From positions 342,122 to 406,121 of the forward strand of contig NZ_ABLD01000006.1 of NCBI RefSeq assembly GCF_000172415.1: DNA of 64,000 bases, given 5' to 3'. This DNA comes from Paraburkholderia graminis C4D1M. GTDB taxonomy: Bacteria > Pseudomonadota > Gammaproteobacteria > Burkholderiales > Burkholderiaceae. The position numbers and the translations under genes were made by a program. A model generated the notes under the pieces. That model did not search any database. It saw only the letters and a list, made by a program, of their open reading frames with translations, and had not been told where the DNA came from. Positions 15,941 to 24,496 of the stretch are shown in pieces (within the stretch, counting starts at the first letter, position 1; each line of letters opens with the position of its first letter).

Positions 15941-16996
15941 TCAGGGCAGATTCTCGCGCAGCACGATGCTGAACTGCACGGGCTTCACGTCGCTCATTGC
16001 ATCGCGCTTGTCGCGCACGTTGCGGAAAATACGCAAACAGTTTCCTACCATGGCCTGCGGAGTCTGCGTGATCAATGCGTCCATGGTCCCGTCGATTAGC
16101 AAGGCTCGCGTGTCCGGCGTCAGCCCATGCCCGACGAAAAGAATCTTCTGTTCCGAGCGCGCTTCGACGATTGCGCGCGCCACGCCATCCGATCCGCCGC
16201 CACTGTTGTAAATGCCGGCGAGGTCCGGATGCTGCTCGAGCAGCCTGCGCGTCTGCATATAGTTGCGCTCGCTATCGTCCTGTCCTTCGCGGAGTCCGAT
16301 GACGCGCACTTGCGGAAAGGTGGATTCGATCAGATGAAGAAAGCCGATCTCGCGTTCTTCATGTCCGCGATAGTTGAGGCTGCCCGCTAGCATTGCGATC
16401 TTTCCGCTCGGCCGAGGACCCATGAAACGACCGAGCAACAGTGCCGCGGTGCGTCCCGCCGAACGATTGTCGATGCCCACGTAAGCGAGACGCCGCGCAT
16501 TCGACAGATCCGAAATGAGCGTGATCGCGGGCACGCCTTGGTCGGCCAGCGCATTGACTGCATCGCGCACCACAGGATGCTCGAGCGCCATGAATACAAC
16601 GCCATCCGCGCGTTGTCCGTAATGCAGCAGACGGTCGGCCAGTTCTTTAGGGTTGAAACTTTCGACGTAGTGCACGCGGCACTTCATGTCGAGCGCATTC
16701 CATTGATCGTGCGCGAAGTCGATATAGTCGCCCAGCATATGCAGATAGCGATTCGTGCCGGCGGGCAGCAGAAACGCGATGCGCATGGGTCTGGAAGCGG
16801 CCGCAGCAGGCGCTTCCTGTGTGAGCAGATAGCCGAGTTGCGCGGCCGCCTCCAGCACACGCCGTGCGGTGACGGCGCGCACGCCTTCGCGCCTGTTGAG
16901 CACACGGTCCACCGTGGCAGTGGAGACGCCCGCAGCGCGCGCGATGTCCGGAATGCGGGCACGTGCGGCGGTGATGAGGTTAACCGGCTCGGCCAT
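15941..16996 (-). CDS. LacI-family transcriptional regulator
   Basis: A 351-residue repressor-type regulator. The N-terminal HTH is IPDIARAAGVSTATVDRVLN with a hinge region (AAAQLGYLL). The periplasmic-binding-protein-like sensor domain follows (RIAFLLPAGTNRYLH onward), including GIDNRSAGRTAALLLGRF and a C-terminal QTPQAMVGNCLRIF. It is of the type that uses a sugar or sugar acid as effector. ATG 16996 has GAAGGA upstream. It is divergent from the TRAP operon and two matching 16-base sites flank the shared promoter, so it probably controls that operon. Confidence 0.9.
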   Translation of the reverse strand: MAEPVNLITAARARIPDIARAAGVSTATVDRVLNRREGVRAVTARRVLEAAAQLGYLLTQEAPAAAASRPMRIAFLLPAGTNRYLHMLGDYIDFAHDQWNALDMKCRVHYVESFNPKELADRLLHYGQRADGVVFMALEHPVVRDAVNALADQGVPAITLISDLSNARRLAYVGIDNRSAGRTAALLLGRFMGPRPSGKIAMLAGSLNYRGHEEREIGFLHLIESTFPQVRVIGLREGQDDSERNYMQTRRLLEQHPDLAGIYNSGGGSDGVARAIVEARSEQKILFVGHGLTPDTRALLIDGTMDALITQTPQAMVGNCLRIFRNVRDKRDAMSDVKPVQFSIVLRENLP

Positions 16997-17020
16997 AACC
17001 GTCCTTCGCAGATTGGAAGT

Positions 17021-17036
17021 CCATCAAAAACCATCA
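17021..17036. promoter_or_regulatory. Candidate operator half of LacI/TRAP divergent promoter (left copy)
   Basis: CCATCAAAAACCATCA lies 25 bases upstream of the LacI regulator's start. Its reverse complement matches, at 15 of 16 positions, the site at 17139-17154 upstream of dctP. Opposite orientation and symmetric placement suggest binding by the divergent regulator. Confidence 0.4.
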
Positions 17037-17138
17037 GGTTCGCGGTTTGACAGCGATTGCCGCGCACGCCTAGTCTTGCAGCTATCACACGACAACTCAA
17101 CGCAGCCGATCGGAAGTCGGCGCGTTGCCAGCAGGTGA

Positions 17139-17154
17139 TGATGTTTTTTGATGG
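17139..17154. promoter_or_regulatory. Candidate operator half of LacI/TRAP divergent promoter (right copy)
   Basis: TGATGTTTTTTGATGG, 40 bases upstream of dctP, differs at one position from the reverse complement of the copy at 17021-17036. It does not show the central-CG palindrome typical of LacI operators, so the binding protein is uncertain. Confidence 0.4.
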
Positions 17155-17194
17155 ATTCGTCAGTCACATCAATTATAAGCAAGGAGACACTCAA

Positions 17195-18220
17195 ATGACC
17201 AACCTCGCGAGACGCGCATTGCTGCGTGCCGCAGCCGCCGCGCCGATGGCCGGCGCGCTCGGCTTTCCGGCGATTGTGCGTGCTGCATCCGGCCCGGAGT
17301 TCGTGTTCAAGTACGGCAATAACCTGCCGCTGACTCATCCATTGAACGTTCGGGCCCAGGAGGCGGCCAATCAGATCCGCGAGGCGTCGAAGGGGCGCAT
17401 GGAGATCCGTATATTCCCGAACAACCAGCTCGGCGGCGATACGGACATGCTCGCGCAGGTGCGCAGCGGCGGCATTGAAATGTTCACGCCCTCCGCACTC
17501 GTCGTATCGACGCTCGCGCCGTCGGTTGCGATCAACGCCGTTGGCTTTGCGTTCAACGACTACAACCAGGTGTGGGCCGCGATGGACGGCAAGCTCGGCG
17601 CTTATGTGCGCGCGGCGATGCAGAAGGCCGGACTGGAGTCGTTTGAAAAGATGTGGGACAACGGCTTTCGTCAGACGACCACCAGCAACGGACCGATCAC
17701 GAGCGCGCAGACCATGCGCGGACTGAAGATTCGTGTGCCGGTGAGCCCGCTCAGCATCGACATGTTCAAGGGGCTCGGCGCCGCACCGACCAGTTTGCAA
17801 TTCAGCGAAGTGTATTCGTCGTTGCAAACACATATTGTCGATGCGCAGGAAAATCCGCTGCCTATCGTGCAGGTCGCAAAGCTCTACGAAGTGCAGAAGT
17901 ACTGCTCACTGACGAATCACATGTGGGACGGCTACTGGTTCGTACTGAATCCGCGCGCATGGCAGCGTCTGCCGAAAGACCTTCAAGGCATTGCGAGCGA
18001 CGCGTTCAATCAGTGCGCGCTGAAGCAGCGCGACGATGTGCGCAAGCTCAACGACGCGGCGGTCGCCGATCTGCAAAGCAAGGGCCTTGCGATCAACCGG
18101 CCCGCGCCTGATTCGTTTCGCGCGGCGCTGCGTCAAGCGGGTTTCTACGCGCAATGGAAAGGCAAGTTCGGCAATGAGGCGTGGGACCTGCTCGAGCAAT
18201 CGGTCGGCAAACTGGCCTGA
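17195..18220 (+). CDS. dctP: TRAP transporter substrate-binding protein (DctP family)
   Basis: Periplasmic solute receptor of 341 residues. The signal peptide (about 1-30, with an Arg-Arg pair near the start) is followed by the DctP fold: FVFKYGNNLPLTHPLNVRAQ, EIRIFPNNQLGGDTDML and the carboxylate-binding region MRGLKIRVP. The conserved VDAQENPLPIVQVAKLYE segment follows. DctP proteins normally bind organic or sugar acids through an Arg, here in the LKIRV segment. ATG 17195 has AAGGAG eight bases upstream. It is the first gene of the TRAP / VOC / RuBisCO-like / kinase operon. Confidence 0.92.
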   Translation: MTNLARRALLRAAAAAPMAGALGFPAIVRAASGPEFVFKYGNNLPLTHPLNVRAQEAANQIREASKGRMEIRIFPNNQLGGDTDMLAQVRSGGIEMFTPSALVVSTLAPSVAINAVGFAFNDYNQVWAAMDGKLGAYVRAAMQKAGLESFEKMWDNGFRQTTTSNGPITSAQTMRGLKIRVPVSPLSIDMFKGLGAAPTSLQFSEVYSSLQTHIVDAQENPLPIVQVAKLYEVQKYCSLTNHMWDGYWFVLNPRAWQRLPKDLQGIASDAFNQCALKQRDDVRKLNDAAVADLQSKGLAINRPAPDSFRAALRQAGFYAQWKGKFGNEAWDLLEQSVGKLA

Positions 18221-18282
18221 TGCAACACCGCGCGGGCAAGCATCGGACGACGCGCGGCGCACGGCCGCGAGGAGATGGCAGT

Positions 18283-18768
18283 ATGTCGAATCACGTATTG
18301 AACGCGGCGCAGGCCGCTGTGCCATTGCCGACGGTGAGCACGCCGCGCCGCTGGCTGAAGGCGCTCGACCGCGGCCTCATTTCGGTCGTCGAAGTGTGCG
18401 CGGCGCTGCTACTTGCTGTGGAAATCGTGGTAATGCTGGCGGGCGTGGTATCGCGCTACGCGTTGCATCAACCTCTGGTGTGGTCGGATGAACTGGCCGG
18501 CATCCTGTTCCTTTGGCTCGCGATGCTAGGCGCTGTTCTCGCATTGCGACGCGGCGAACACATGCGTATGACCGCGCTCGTCAGCCGGTTATCGGCGGAG
18601 CGTCGCGCATTTGTCGACACGCTTGCCGTTGCGGCGTCGGTCGCATTGCTGGCGCTGCTCGTTGCGCCCGCCTATAACTACGCATCCGGCGAAGCGGCCA
18701 TCGTCACGCCTGCTTTGCAGATCAGCAATGCGTGGCGTGCGTTTGCATTGCCGATGGCGCCGCGCTGA
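18283..18768 (+). CDS. dctQ: TRAP transporter small permease (DctQ), frameshift-truncated
   Basis: The 161-residue frame has three membrane helices of the DctQ four-helix subunit. Landmarks are VEVCAALLLAVEIVVMLAGV, then YALHQPLVWSDELAGILFLW, and the conserved LRRGEHMRM. The frame ends in LPMAPR just as the fourth helix begins, while the missing part (GAALMLVVGVMRL) is encoded in the next frame. One base missing after 18756 explains this. Restoring it would give a single DctQ-DctM fusion of about 628 residues. As written, the stop overlaps the ATG of the next frame (TGATG). ATG 18283 has GAGGAG. Confidence 0.8.
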   Translation: MSNHVLNAAQAAVPLPTVSTPRRWLKALDRGLISVVEVCAALLLAVEIVVMLAGVVSRYALHQPLVWSDELAGILFLWLAMLGAVLALRRGEHMRMTALVSRLSAERRAFVDTLAVAASVALLALLVAPAYNYASGEAAIVTPALQISNAWRAFALPMAPR

Positions 18769-20168
18769 TGCTGGTCGTCGGCGTGATGCGGCTCGCACAG
18801 ACTTGCCGCATGCGCGACGTCCTTATCGCTTTGGTGATCGCGGCGCTTTTCGGCGCAGCGGCGATGTGGGCAGGACCGTGGTTCCAGACGCTCGGCAAGG
18901 CGAATCTGGTCATCTTCTTTGTGGGCGTGGTTGCAATCGGCATCTTCTCCGGCGTGCCAATCGGCTTTTCGTTCGCACTCGCCACGTTCGGCTATCTCGG
19001 CCTGTCGACCTACACTCCGCTGGAAGTAGTCGTGGGGCGCATGGACGAAGGCATGTCGCATCTCGTGCTGCTGGCCGTGCCGCTCTTCGTCTTTCTCGGG
19101 TTGCTGATCGAAATGACAGGCATGGCGCGCGCGATGATCCAGTTCCTCGCGAGCCTTGTCGGTCATGTGCGCGGCGGGCTGTCGTTTGTGCTGATCGGTG
19201 CGATGTATCTCGTGTCCGGCATCTCCGGTTCCAAAGTGGCCGATATGGCGGCCATCGCGCCCGTATTGTTTCCCGAGATGAAAAAGCGCGGCGCGTCCGA
19301 AGGCGACCTCGTCGCCTTGCTGGCCACCACCGGCGCGCAAAGCGAAACCATTCCGCCGAGCATCGTGCTGATTACGATTGGCTCCGTCACCGGGCTTTCC
19401 ATTTCCGCGCTCTTTACTGCGGGGATGTTGCCGGGCGCCGTGCTCGCGCTCGTTCTGTGCGTCGTCGTGTGGTGGCGCTATCGGAAGGAGGATTTGAGCG
19501 GCACGCAGCGCTTCAGCAAGCGGCAGATAGGCCGGCTCTTTATTGTGTCGCTGCCCGCGCTGGCGTTGCCGTTCGTGATCCGGGCCGCGGTGGTCGAGGG
19601 CATCGCGACCGCTACGGAAGTGTCGACCATCGGCATCGCCTACTCGATGCTGATCGGCCTCCTTATCTATCGCCGTTTCGAGTGGCGACGGCTGCCCCGC
19701 ATGCTTGTCGATGCAGCCACTTTGTCGGGTGCGATTCTGTTCATTATCGGCTGCGCCACGGCAATGGCATGGGCCCTCACGCAATCGGGTTTCTCGCAGG
19801 ACCTGGCGCAATGGATGGGTGCAATGCCGGGCGGCGCATACGGTTTTCTGGCCGTGTCGATCGTCGTGTTCGTGATGCTCGGCAGCGTGCTTGAAGGCAT
19901 TCCGGCGATCGTGCTGTTCGGACCGTTGCTGTTTCCAATCGCGCGGCTTGCGGGCGTGCATGAAGTTCACTACGCGATCGTGGTGATTCTCTCGATGGGT
20001 GTGGGTCTCTTTTCGCCGCCGTTCGGCGTCGGCTACTACTCCGCGTGTGCGATCAGCAAGGTCAGTCCCGATGCGGGCATCCGTCCTATCGTCGGCTATA
20101 TGGGGGCGTTGATCGTAGGGCTGATTGTCGTTGCCGCGATACCCTGGATTTCAACCGGCTTTCTCTAA
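18768..20168 (+). CDS. dctM: TRAP transporter large permease (DctM)
   Basis: Large, about twelve-helix membrane subunit of 466 residues that couples sodium gradients to uptake of the DctP-bound acid. Family motifs include GVPIGFSFALATFGYL, LFVFLGLLIEMTGMAR, the GSKVADMAAIAPVLFPEM loop and GVGLFSPPFGVGYY near the end. The first about 20 residues from ATG 18768 are really the last DctQ helix, so this is probably the C-terminal part of a DctQM fusion split by a one-base deletion. If the break is genuine, TGATG coupling would still let it be translated. Confidence 0.85.
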   Translation: MLVVGVMRLAQTCRMRDVLIALVIAALFGAAAMWAGPWFQTLGKANLVIFFVGVVAIGIFSGVPIGFSFALATFGYLGLSTYTPLEVVVGRMDEGMSHLVLLAVPLFVFLGLLIEMTGMARAMIQFLASLVGHVRGGLSFVLIGAMYLVSGISGSKVADMAAIAPVLFPEMKKRGASEGDLVALLATTGAQSETIPPSIVLITIGSVTGLSISALFTAGMLPGAVLALVLCVVVWWRYRKEDLSGTQRFSKRQIGRLFIVSLPALALPFVIRAAVVEGIATATEVSTIGIAYSMLIGLLIYRRFEWRRLPRMLVDAATLSGAILFIIGCATAMAWALTQSGFSQDLAQWMGAMPGGAYGFLAVSIVVFVMLGSVLEGIPAIVLFGPLLFPIARLAGVHEVHYAIVVILSMGVGLFSPPFGVGYYSACAISKVSPDAGIRPIVGYMGALIVGLIVVAAIPWISTGFL

Positions 20169-20260
20169 CTGCTGTCTTTCCGTTTGACCTTCGGGCGCTG
20201 CATTTTTGCCGCGCCAGGGAGTCGCTCGTCTATCAATATCTGCCGCGTGGGGAGATTTTC

Positions 20261-20800
20261 ATGAGTCGTTTCTTTGGCGAGATTCGTCAAGCGGGGTACG
20301 TGGTGCGCGATATCGAAGCCGCGATGGATTACTGGAGCCGCGTGCTCGGTGTGGGACCGTGGTTTTACAACGAACGTGTGCCGATTGAAAACTACACTTA
20401 TCGCGGGCAACCATACGAAGTCCATAACTCCGTTGCGCTGGCGAACTCGGGACCGCTTCAGGTCGAACTGATTCAGACACGAAACGACGCGCCCTCCATG
20501 TACCGCGATTTTCTCATCGCCGGCAATACAGGGCTTCAGCACAACGCTTACTGGACCACTTCGTTCGACGCCGACCTCGCGCGTTTGCAGCAGCAAGGCT
20601 TCAAGGTTGCGATGAGCGGCGAAGTCGGCCGCAATGGCCGCTTTGTTTACTTCGACACGGAGAATCATCCGGGAACGGTGATTGAGCTCTCGGAGATTGC
20701 GGGTCCAAAGGGCAAGCTCTTCGACATGATCTACGCAGCCTCACGCGATTGGGACGGCCGCGAGCCGGTGCGCCGCTTTCCTGATCTGAACGCGCTATGA
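20261..20800 (+). CDS. VOC-family protein in the sugar-acid operon
   Basis: A 179-residue vicinal-oxygen-chelate protein. It starts FFGEIRQAGYVVRDIEAAMD (a canonical first strand and helix), then YEVHNSVALANSGPLQVELI, a His in GLQHNAYWTT and a Glu in HPGTVIELSEI as likely metal ligands. Members of this subgroup are often annotated as glyoxalases or dioxygenases, but an isomerase role is possible in a sugar-acid pathway. GGGGAG precedes ATG 20261. Its stop overlaps the next start (ATGA), showing tight coupling to the RuBisCO-like gene. Confidence 0.8.
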   Translation: MSRFFGEIRQAGYVVRDIEAAMDYWSRVLGVGPWFYNERVPIENYTYRGQPYEVHNSVALANSGPLQVELIQTRNDAPSMYRDFLIAGNTGLQHNAYWTTSFDADLARLQQQGFKVAMSGEVGRNGRFVYFDTENHPGTVIELSEIAGPKGKLFDMIYAASRDWDGREPVRRFPDLNAL

Positions 20801-22095
20801 CCGACGCACAGCAGCCGCATGGCGGCGATCGCGATTCGCTCGAAGCCGATTATCTGATCGAGACGCCGCTCGATCCCGCGCGCGTCGCCGAGATCATGGC
20901 GGGCGAGCAGTCGAGTGGCACGTTCGTACGCGTGGCCAACGAAACCGACGCACTGCGCGCGCGAAGCCGCGCGAGCGTGCTGCGCATCGACGAGCTGGAA
21001 CCCGCGGCGCAGCCGAGTCTTCATAGCTCATGGCTTGCCCGACAGGGCGCGCGAGGGCCGTTGCGGCGCGCGCGCGTTACGCTGTCTTTTCCGCTTGCCA
21101 ATATTGGCGCCAACTTGCCGACTCTTGCCGCGACCGTCGCAGGCAATTTGTACGACCTCGGCGAAGTCACTGGCATGCGCCTATTGTCGCTGCGTTTGCC
21201 GGCGTCTTATCGTGCGCACTTTGAAACTCCGCGTCATGGCGTGCAGGGTACGCGTGCGCTGACGCAGGTAACCGGCGGGCCGCTGATCGGCACCATCATC
21301 AAACCGAACGTGGGTCTGAGTGCGGAGGAAACCGCTGCACTGGTGCGCGATCTGTGCGAAGCAGGCGTCGATTTTATCAAGGATGACGAAGTAAGCGCGA
21401 ACCCCGCGCATGCACCGCTTGCCGAACGCGTGCGCGCCGTCATGTCGGAAGTGCGCCGCTATCGCGAACGCAGCGGCCGCCCGGTCATGGTCGCCTTCAA
21501 TATCACCGACGACCTCGACGCGATGCGTCGTCACGCGGAACTGGTGGAGCGCGAGGGCGGCACGTGTGTGATGGCAAGCATCAACTGGTGCGGCTTTTCC
21601 GCTATTCAGACGCTGCGTCGCGCCACGCCGTTGGTGCTGCACGCGCATCGCAACGGCTACGGCATGATGTCGCGCGATCCGTCGCTCGGCATATCGTTTC
21701 AGGCTTATCAGACGCTGTGGCGTCTGGCCGGCGTCGATCATATGCATGTACACGGCCTCGCGGGCAAATTCGCGCAAAGCGACGACGAAGTCATCGAGTC
21801 CGCACGCGACTGCGCGACGCCGCTCGCCGCAGGCTGCGACGACACGGTATTGCCGGCGTTTTCTTCGGGACAGTGGGCAGGCACTGCGCAAGCGACGTTC
21901 GATGCAGTGCGATCCACCGACCTGTTGTTCATGTCGGGCGGCGGCATCCTCGCGCATCCCGATGGCCCCGCAGCCGGTGTGATGAGTGTGCGGCAGGCAT
22001 GGGCCGCGGTAGAGGCGCGCACGCCCGTGCCGGTCTACGCGGAGCGCATGCCGGAACTGCGGCGCGCGCTCGAGTTTTTCGGCGGCCGCAAGTGA
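20797..22095 (+). CDS. RuBisCO-like protein (form IV type), putative sugar-acid phosphate lyase/decarboxylase
   Basis: A 432-residue protein with the RuBisCO large-chain barrel. The carbamylation and metal site is kept as FIKDDE (Lys near 195, Asp 197 or 198, Glu), as are HAHRNG (His-Arg near 284-285), the AGKF loop-6 lysine and the SGGG phosphate loop. The second lysine of the KPK motif is Asn here (IIKPNVGLS, near 171), so it should not be a carbon-fixing enzyme. Next to a DUF1537 kinase, it best fits the OiaX/OiaT-type enzymes of D-apionate catabolism, which act on 3-oxo-isoapionate 4-phosphate. The exact reaction is inferred. ATG 20797 overlaps the VOC stop. Confidence 0.8.
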   Translation: MTDAQQPHGGDRDSLEADYLIETPLDPARVAEIMAGEQSSGTFVRVANETDALRARSRASVLRIDELEPAAQPSLHSSWLARQGARGPLRRARVTLSFPLANIGANLPTLAATVAGNLYDLGEVTGMRLLSLRLPASYRAHFETPRHGVQGTRALTQVTGGPLIGTIIKPNVGLSAEETAALVRDLCEAGVDFIKDDEVSANPAHAPLAERVRAVMSEVRRYRERSGRPVMVAFNITDDLDAMRRHAELVEREGGTCVMASINWCGFSAIQTLRRATPLVLHAHRNGYGMMSRDPSLGISFQAYQTLWRLAGVDHMHVHGLAGKFAQSDDEVIESARDCATPLAAGCDDTVLPAFSSGQWAGTAQATFDAVRSTDLLFMSGGGILAHPDGPAAGVMSVRQAWAAVEARTPVPVYAERMPELRRALEFFGGRK

Positions 22096-23483
22096 GTTCA
22101 CACGACGACCACAGCCGTAGCGGCGAGGCCGGCGGCGACCCGCAATACGCGTTTTACGGCGACGATTTCACCGGCGCGACCGATACGCTCGCGCATCTCG
22201 CACGCGCCGGCTTGCGCACGATGCTGCTGTTAGCGCCACCGGACCCAGCGCGTCTGCGAAAGCTCGGCCCGCTCGATGCGATTGGCGTGGCGGGAGCCGC
22301 GCGTACGATGTCGCCGGATGAGCAGCGGGTCGAACTCACAAATGTCGGTGAGGCGTTTGCCGAACTCGGCGTGCGCGTGATGCACTACAAGGTGTGCTCG
22401 ACTTTCGATAGCGCGCCGCGAACGGGCAGCATTGGCGTGGCGATCCGCACGTTGCGCGACTATTGCGCGAATCCGCTGGTTGCAGTGATTGGCGGACAGC
22501 CCAATCTGCGGCGCTATTGCGTGTTTGGTGAGCTGTTTGCAGCGGCGGGTGCTGACGATGACAAGTCGTCCATCTATCGGATCGATCGTCACCCGACCAT
22601 GAGCCGGCATCCCGTTACGCCGATGAACGAGGCGGACCTGCGCGTGCATCTGCAGCGGCAGGGCGTGGATAACGTGCAGTTCATCGACTGGCGCTGCTAC
22701 GCGGCAGGCGACACCGCGCTTCGGAGCGAACTGCAAGGCCGGCTCGCTTTGCGGCCCGATGCCGTGCTGTTCGACGTGCTCGACGATTCGCATCTTCACG
22801 CGATTGGGCGCTTGCTGATGCATCAGGCGAGAAGTGCCGCGCCGCTGCTTGCGGTAGGCGCGAGCAGCGTGGCGCAGGCATATGCGTCCGCGCTCGGCCA
22901 ATCGGCCGCCAGTGAAGCAGTGCCGCGGCGCGAGCGGCTGGCTCGTGCACGCGGTCCGGTATTCGTGCTGGCCGGCAGTCTGTCGCCGTTGACCGAGGTG
23001 CAGATCCGCGCCGCGCATTCCTATCGCCACATTGAACTGGACCCGCTCCAGATGACGGGCGAATCGGCACACGGCTATCTAATGGCGCAAGTGGCGGCAA
23101 TCGCCGATGCGTTGCGCAATGGAAGCAATGTGTTGGCCTTCACGGCGCGGCGCCGGTCGAACGCGTACGAAACGCCCGGCGCGCTGCCACAACTCGCGCA
23201 CGCGTGTGCGTCATTGCTGCGCCAGGTGCTGGGCGCAGTGAAATTGCAGCGTGTCGGGATTGCTGGAGGAGACACCTCGAGCATCGCTGTGCGGACCTTG
23301 GGCGCATGGGGCCTGTCGTACCTTGCTCCGCTGCCGGCCGGCGTGACCGTGTGCCGCGTGCATGCCGACAGTGCCGAACTGGACGGCGTCGAGCTAATGC
23401 TCAAGGGTGGCCAGATGGGCGACGCAGACGTGTTTCAGCAAATGCTCGAAGGGTATGGCGACGACGAACGCAGCAACGTTTAA
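22092..23483 (+). CDS. DUF1537 four-carbon acid sugar kinase family protein (OiaK/OtnK-like)
   Basis: A 463-residue ATP-dependent kinase. The N-terminal substrate domain starts with the family signature YAFYGDDFTGATDTL. The C-terminal nucleotide domain has VLAGSLSPLTEVQI, GIAGGDTSSIAVRTLG and LMLKGGQMGDADVF. The family phosphorylates C3/C4 sugar acids such as 3-oxo-isoapionate, erythronate or threonate. Start GTG 22092 overlaps the stop of the RuBisCO-like gene by four bases (GTGA). The kinase would supply the phosphorylated substrate for that protein. Confidence 0.85.
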   Translation: MSSHDDHSRSGEAGGDPQYAFYGDDFTGATDTLAHLARAGLRTMLLLAPPDPARLRKLGPLDAIGVAGAARTMSPDEQRVELTNVGEAFAELGVRVMHYKVCSTFDSAPRTGSIGVAIRTLRDYCANPLVAVIGGQPNLRRYCVFGELFAAAGADDDKSSIYRIDRHPTMSRHPVTPMNEADLRVHLQRQGVDNVQFIDWRCYAAGDTALRSELQGRLALRPDAVLFDVLDDSHLHAIGRLLMHQARSAAPLLAVGASSVAQAYASALGQSAASEAVPRRERLARARGPVFVLAGSLSPLTEVQIRAAHSYRHIELDPLQMTGESAHGYLMAQVAAIADALRNGSNVLAFTARRRSNAYETPGALPQLAHACASLLRQVLGAVKLQRVGIAGGDTSSIAVRTLGAWGLSYLAPLPAGVTVCRVHADSAELDGVELMLKGGQMGDADVFQQMLEGYGDDERSNV

Positions 23484-23533
23484 CTGCGTTGATCGTTGAT
23501 TGGCAGGTGTCCGCCGCGTCCCGATCTTCGCGA

Positions 23534-24103
23534 CTACGGATGAATGGTTTCGCCGCGATTCAGCATGCCGATGAATTCCTCGATCTTTCGCATTCGTGTT
23601 GCAGGTTTTTTGGCGTTCTGTATCCGAAACAGGATGGCGTAGCGGTTTCGTCCATTCAGCGTCGCAAAGAAGGCGCTGGCCTTGGGATTCGCAGCGAGTG
23701 CGGCCTGCAGGTCGTCCGGTACGACTGAGTTGCTGGCCGACGTATACGCAGCTTCCCAGCGGCCATCCTCTTTGGCTTTCTCGACTTCCCGCATGCCTGA
23801 AGGAAGCATTCTGCCTGCGGCGATCAGCGCTTCGGCCCGCTCTTTGTTGAGCTTCGACCAGATACTTTTTGCCGATCGTCGAGTGAAGCGTTGCAGCCAG
23901 TACTCTTCACTTTCAGCCTGTTTTTGACCGTCGATCCAGCCATGACAAAGCGCGCTCTCCAGCGCCTCTTCGTAAGTCAAGGTTGGCTGCCCGGCTCCCT
24001 TTTTGGCAAGGCGCAGCCATATTCCGGTCGACGTGTCGCCGTTTTGCGTCAACCAGTTTTCCCATTCATTCTGGTCAAGGCATGTCAGACGAGGCTCAGT
24101 CAT
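23534..24103 (-). CDS. YdeI/OmpD-associated family protein
   Basis: A 189-residue soluble protein matching the YdeI/OmpD-associated family. It contains WLRLAKKGAGQPTLTYEEALESALCHGWIDGQ, with the typical CHGWIDG, then RFTRRSAKSIWSKLNKE, and a C-terminal FFATLNGRNRYAILFRIQNAKKPATR. Function is unknown; some homologues bind cationic peptides or are stress-induced. ATG 24103 gives the conserved MTEPRL start although the ribosome-binding site is weak. It converges on the kinase gene. Confidence 0.88.
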   Translation of the reverse strand: MTEPRLTCLDQNEWENWLTQNGDTSTGIWLRLAKKGAGQPTLTYEEALESALCHGWIDGQKQAESEEYWLQRFTRRSAKSIWSKLNKERAEALIAAGRMLPSGMREVEKAKEDGRWEAAYTSASNSVVPDDLQAALAANPKASAFFATLNGRNRYAILFRIQNAKKPATRMRKIEEFIGMLNRGETIHP

Positions 24104-24161
24104 GGTGGGTCCGAATGGTTGCATTCAGGCCGAGGGCGCTTTCGTTCACCGAAGGCTTGCA

Positions 24162-24401
24162 TTACCTGCGTTCAGTATCGTCCCCGGTATCGCGTTGTGA
24201 CCGGCTCTCGCTTTTACGCCCGTCTGGCCCGACATCATTACGCGACGGATGAACATCGCCATCGCCTCGCTTGCCATTGTCGGGCGAGCCGCCGGTCGCC
24301 GGCGCGCCGCGCTGATTGCCGAATGAGCCGCCGCCTGAAGCCCCGGTAGATTTCGAAGGGTTGCCCCGATCATCGTCGTCGTTCGATGGTGTGTTCGTCA
24401 T
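24162..24401 (-). CDS. Small disordered hydrophilic protein, 79 aa
   Basis: Entirely polar sequence rich in Asp, Gly, Ser, Arg and Asn, without hydrophobic segments, so likely disordered. AGGAG lies eight bases before ATG 24401, supporting expression. It resembles the other small polar proteins of this window. No function can be assigned. Confidence 0.55.
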   Translation of the reverse strand: MTNTPSNDDDDRGNPSKSTGASGGGSFGNQRGAPATGGSPDNGKRGDGDVHPSRNDVGPDGRKSESRSQRDTGDDTERR

Positions 24402-24496
24402 CGTGTGCTCCTATGGGTTGCATTAGTGCGTTCATCGCGAGCAAGCCATGCGCCAGCACTACCGATACGCTCAACCCAGCACCCCCGTTTCCCACG

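Noticed and set aside
18611..19970. Long open frames on both strands over dctM
   Set aside because: They are Arg/His-rich shadows; the dctM frame has hydrophobic helices and family motifs.
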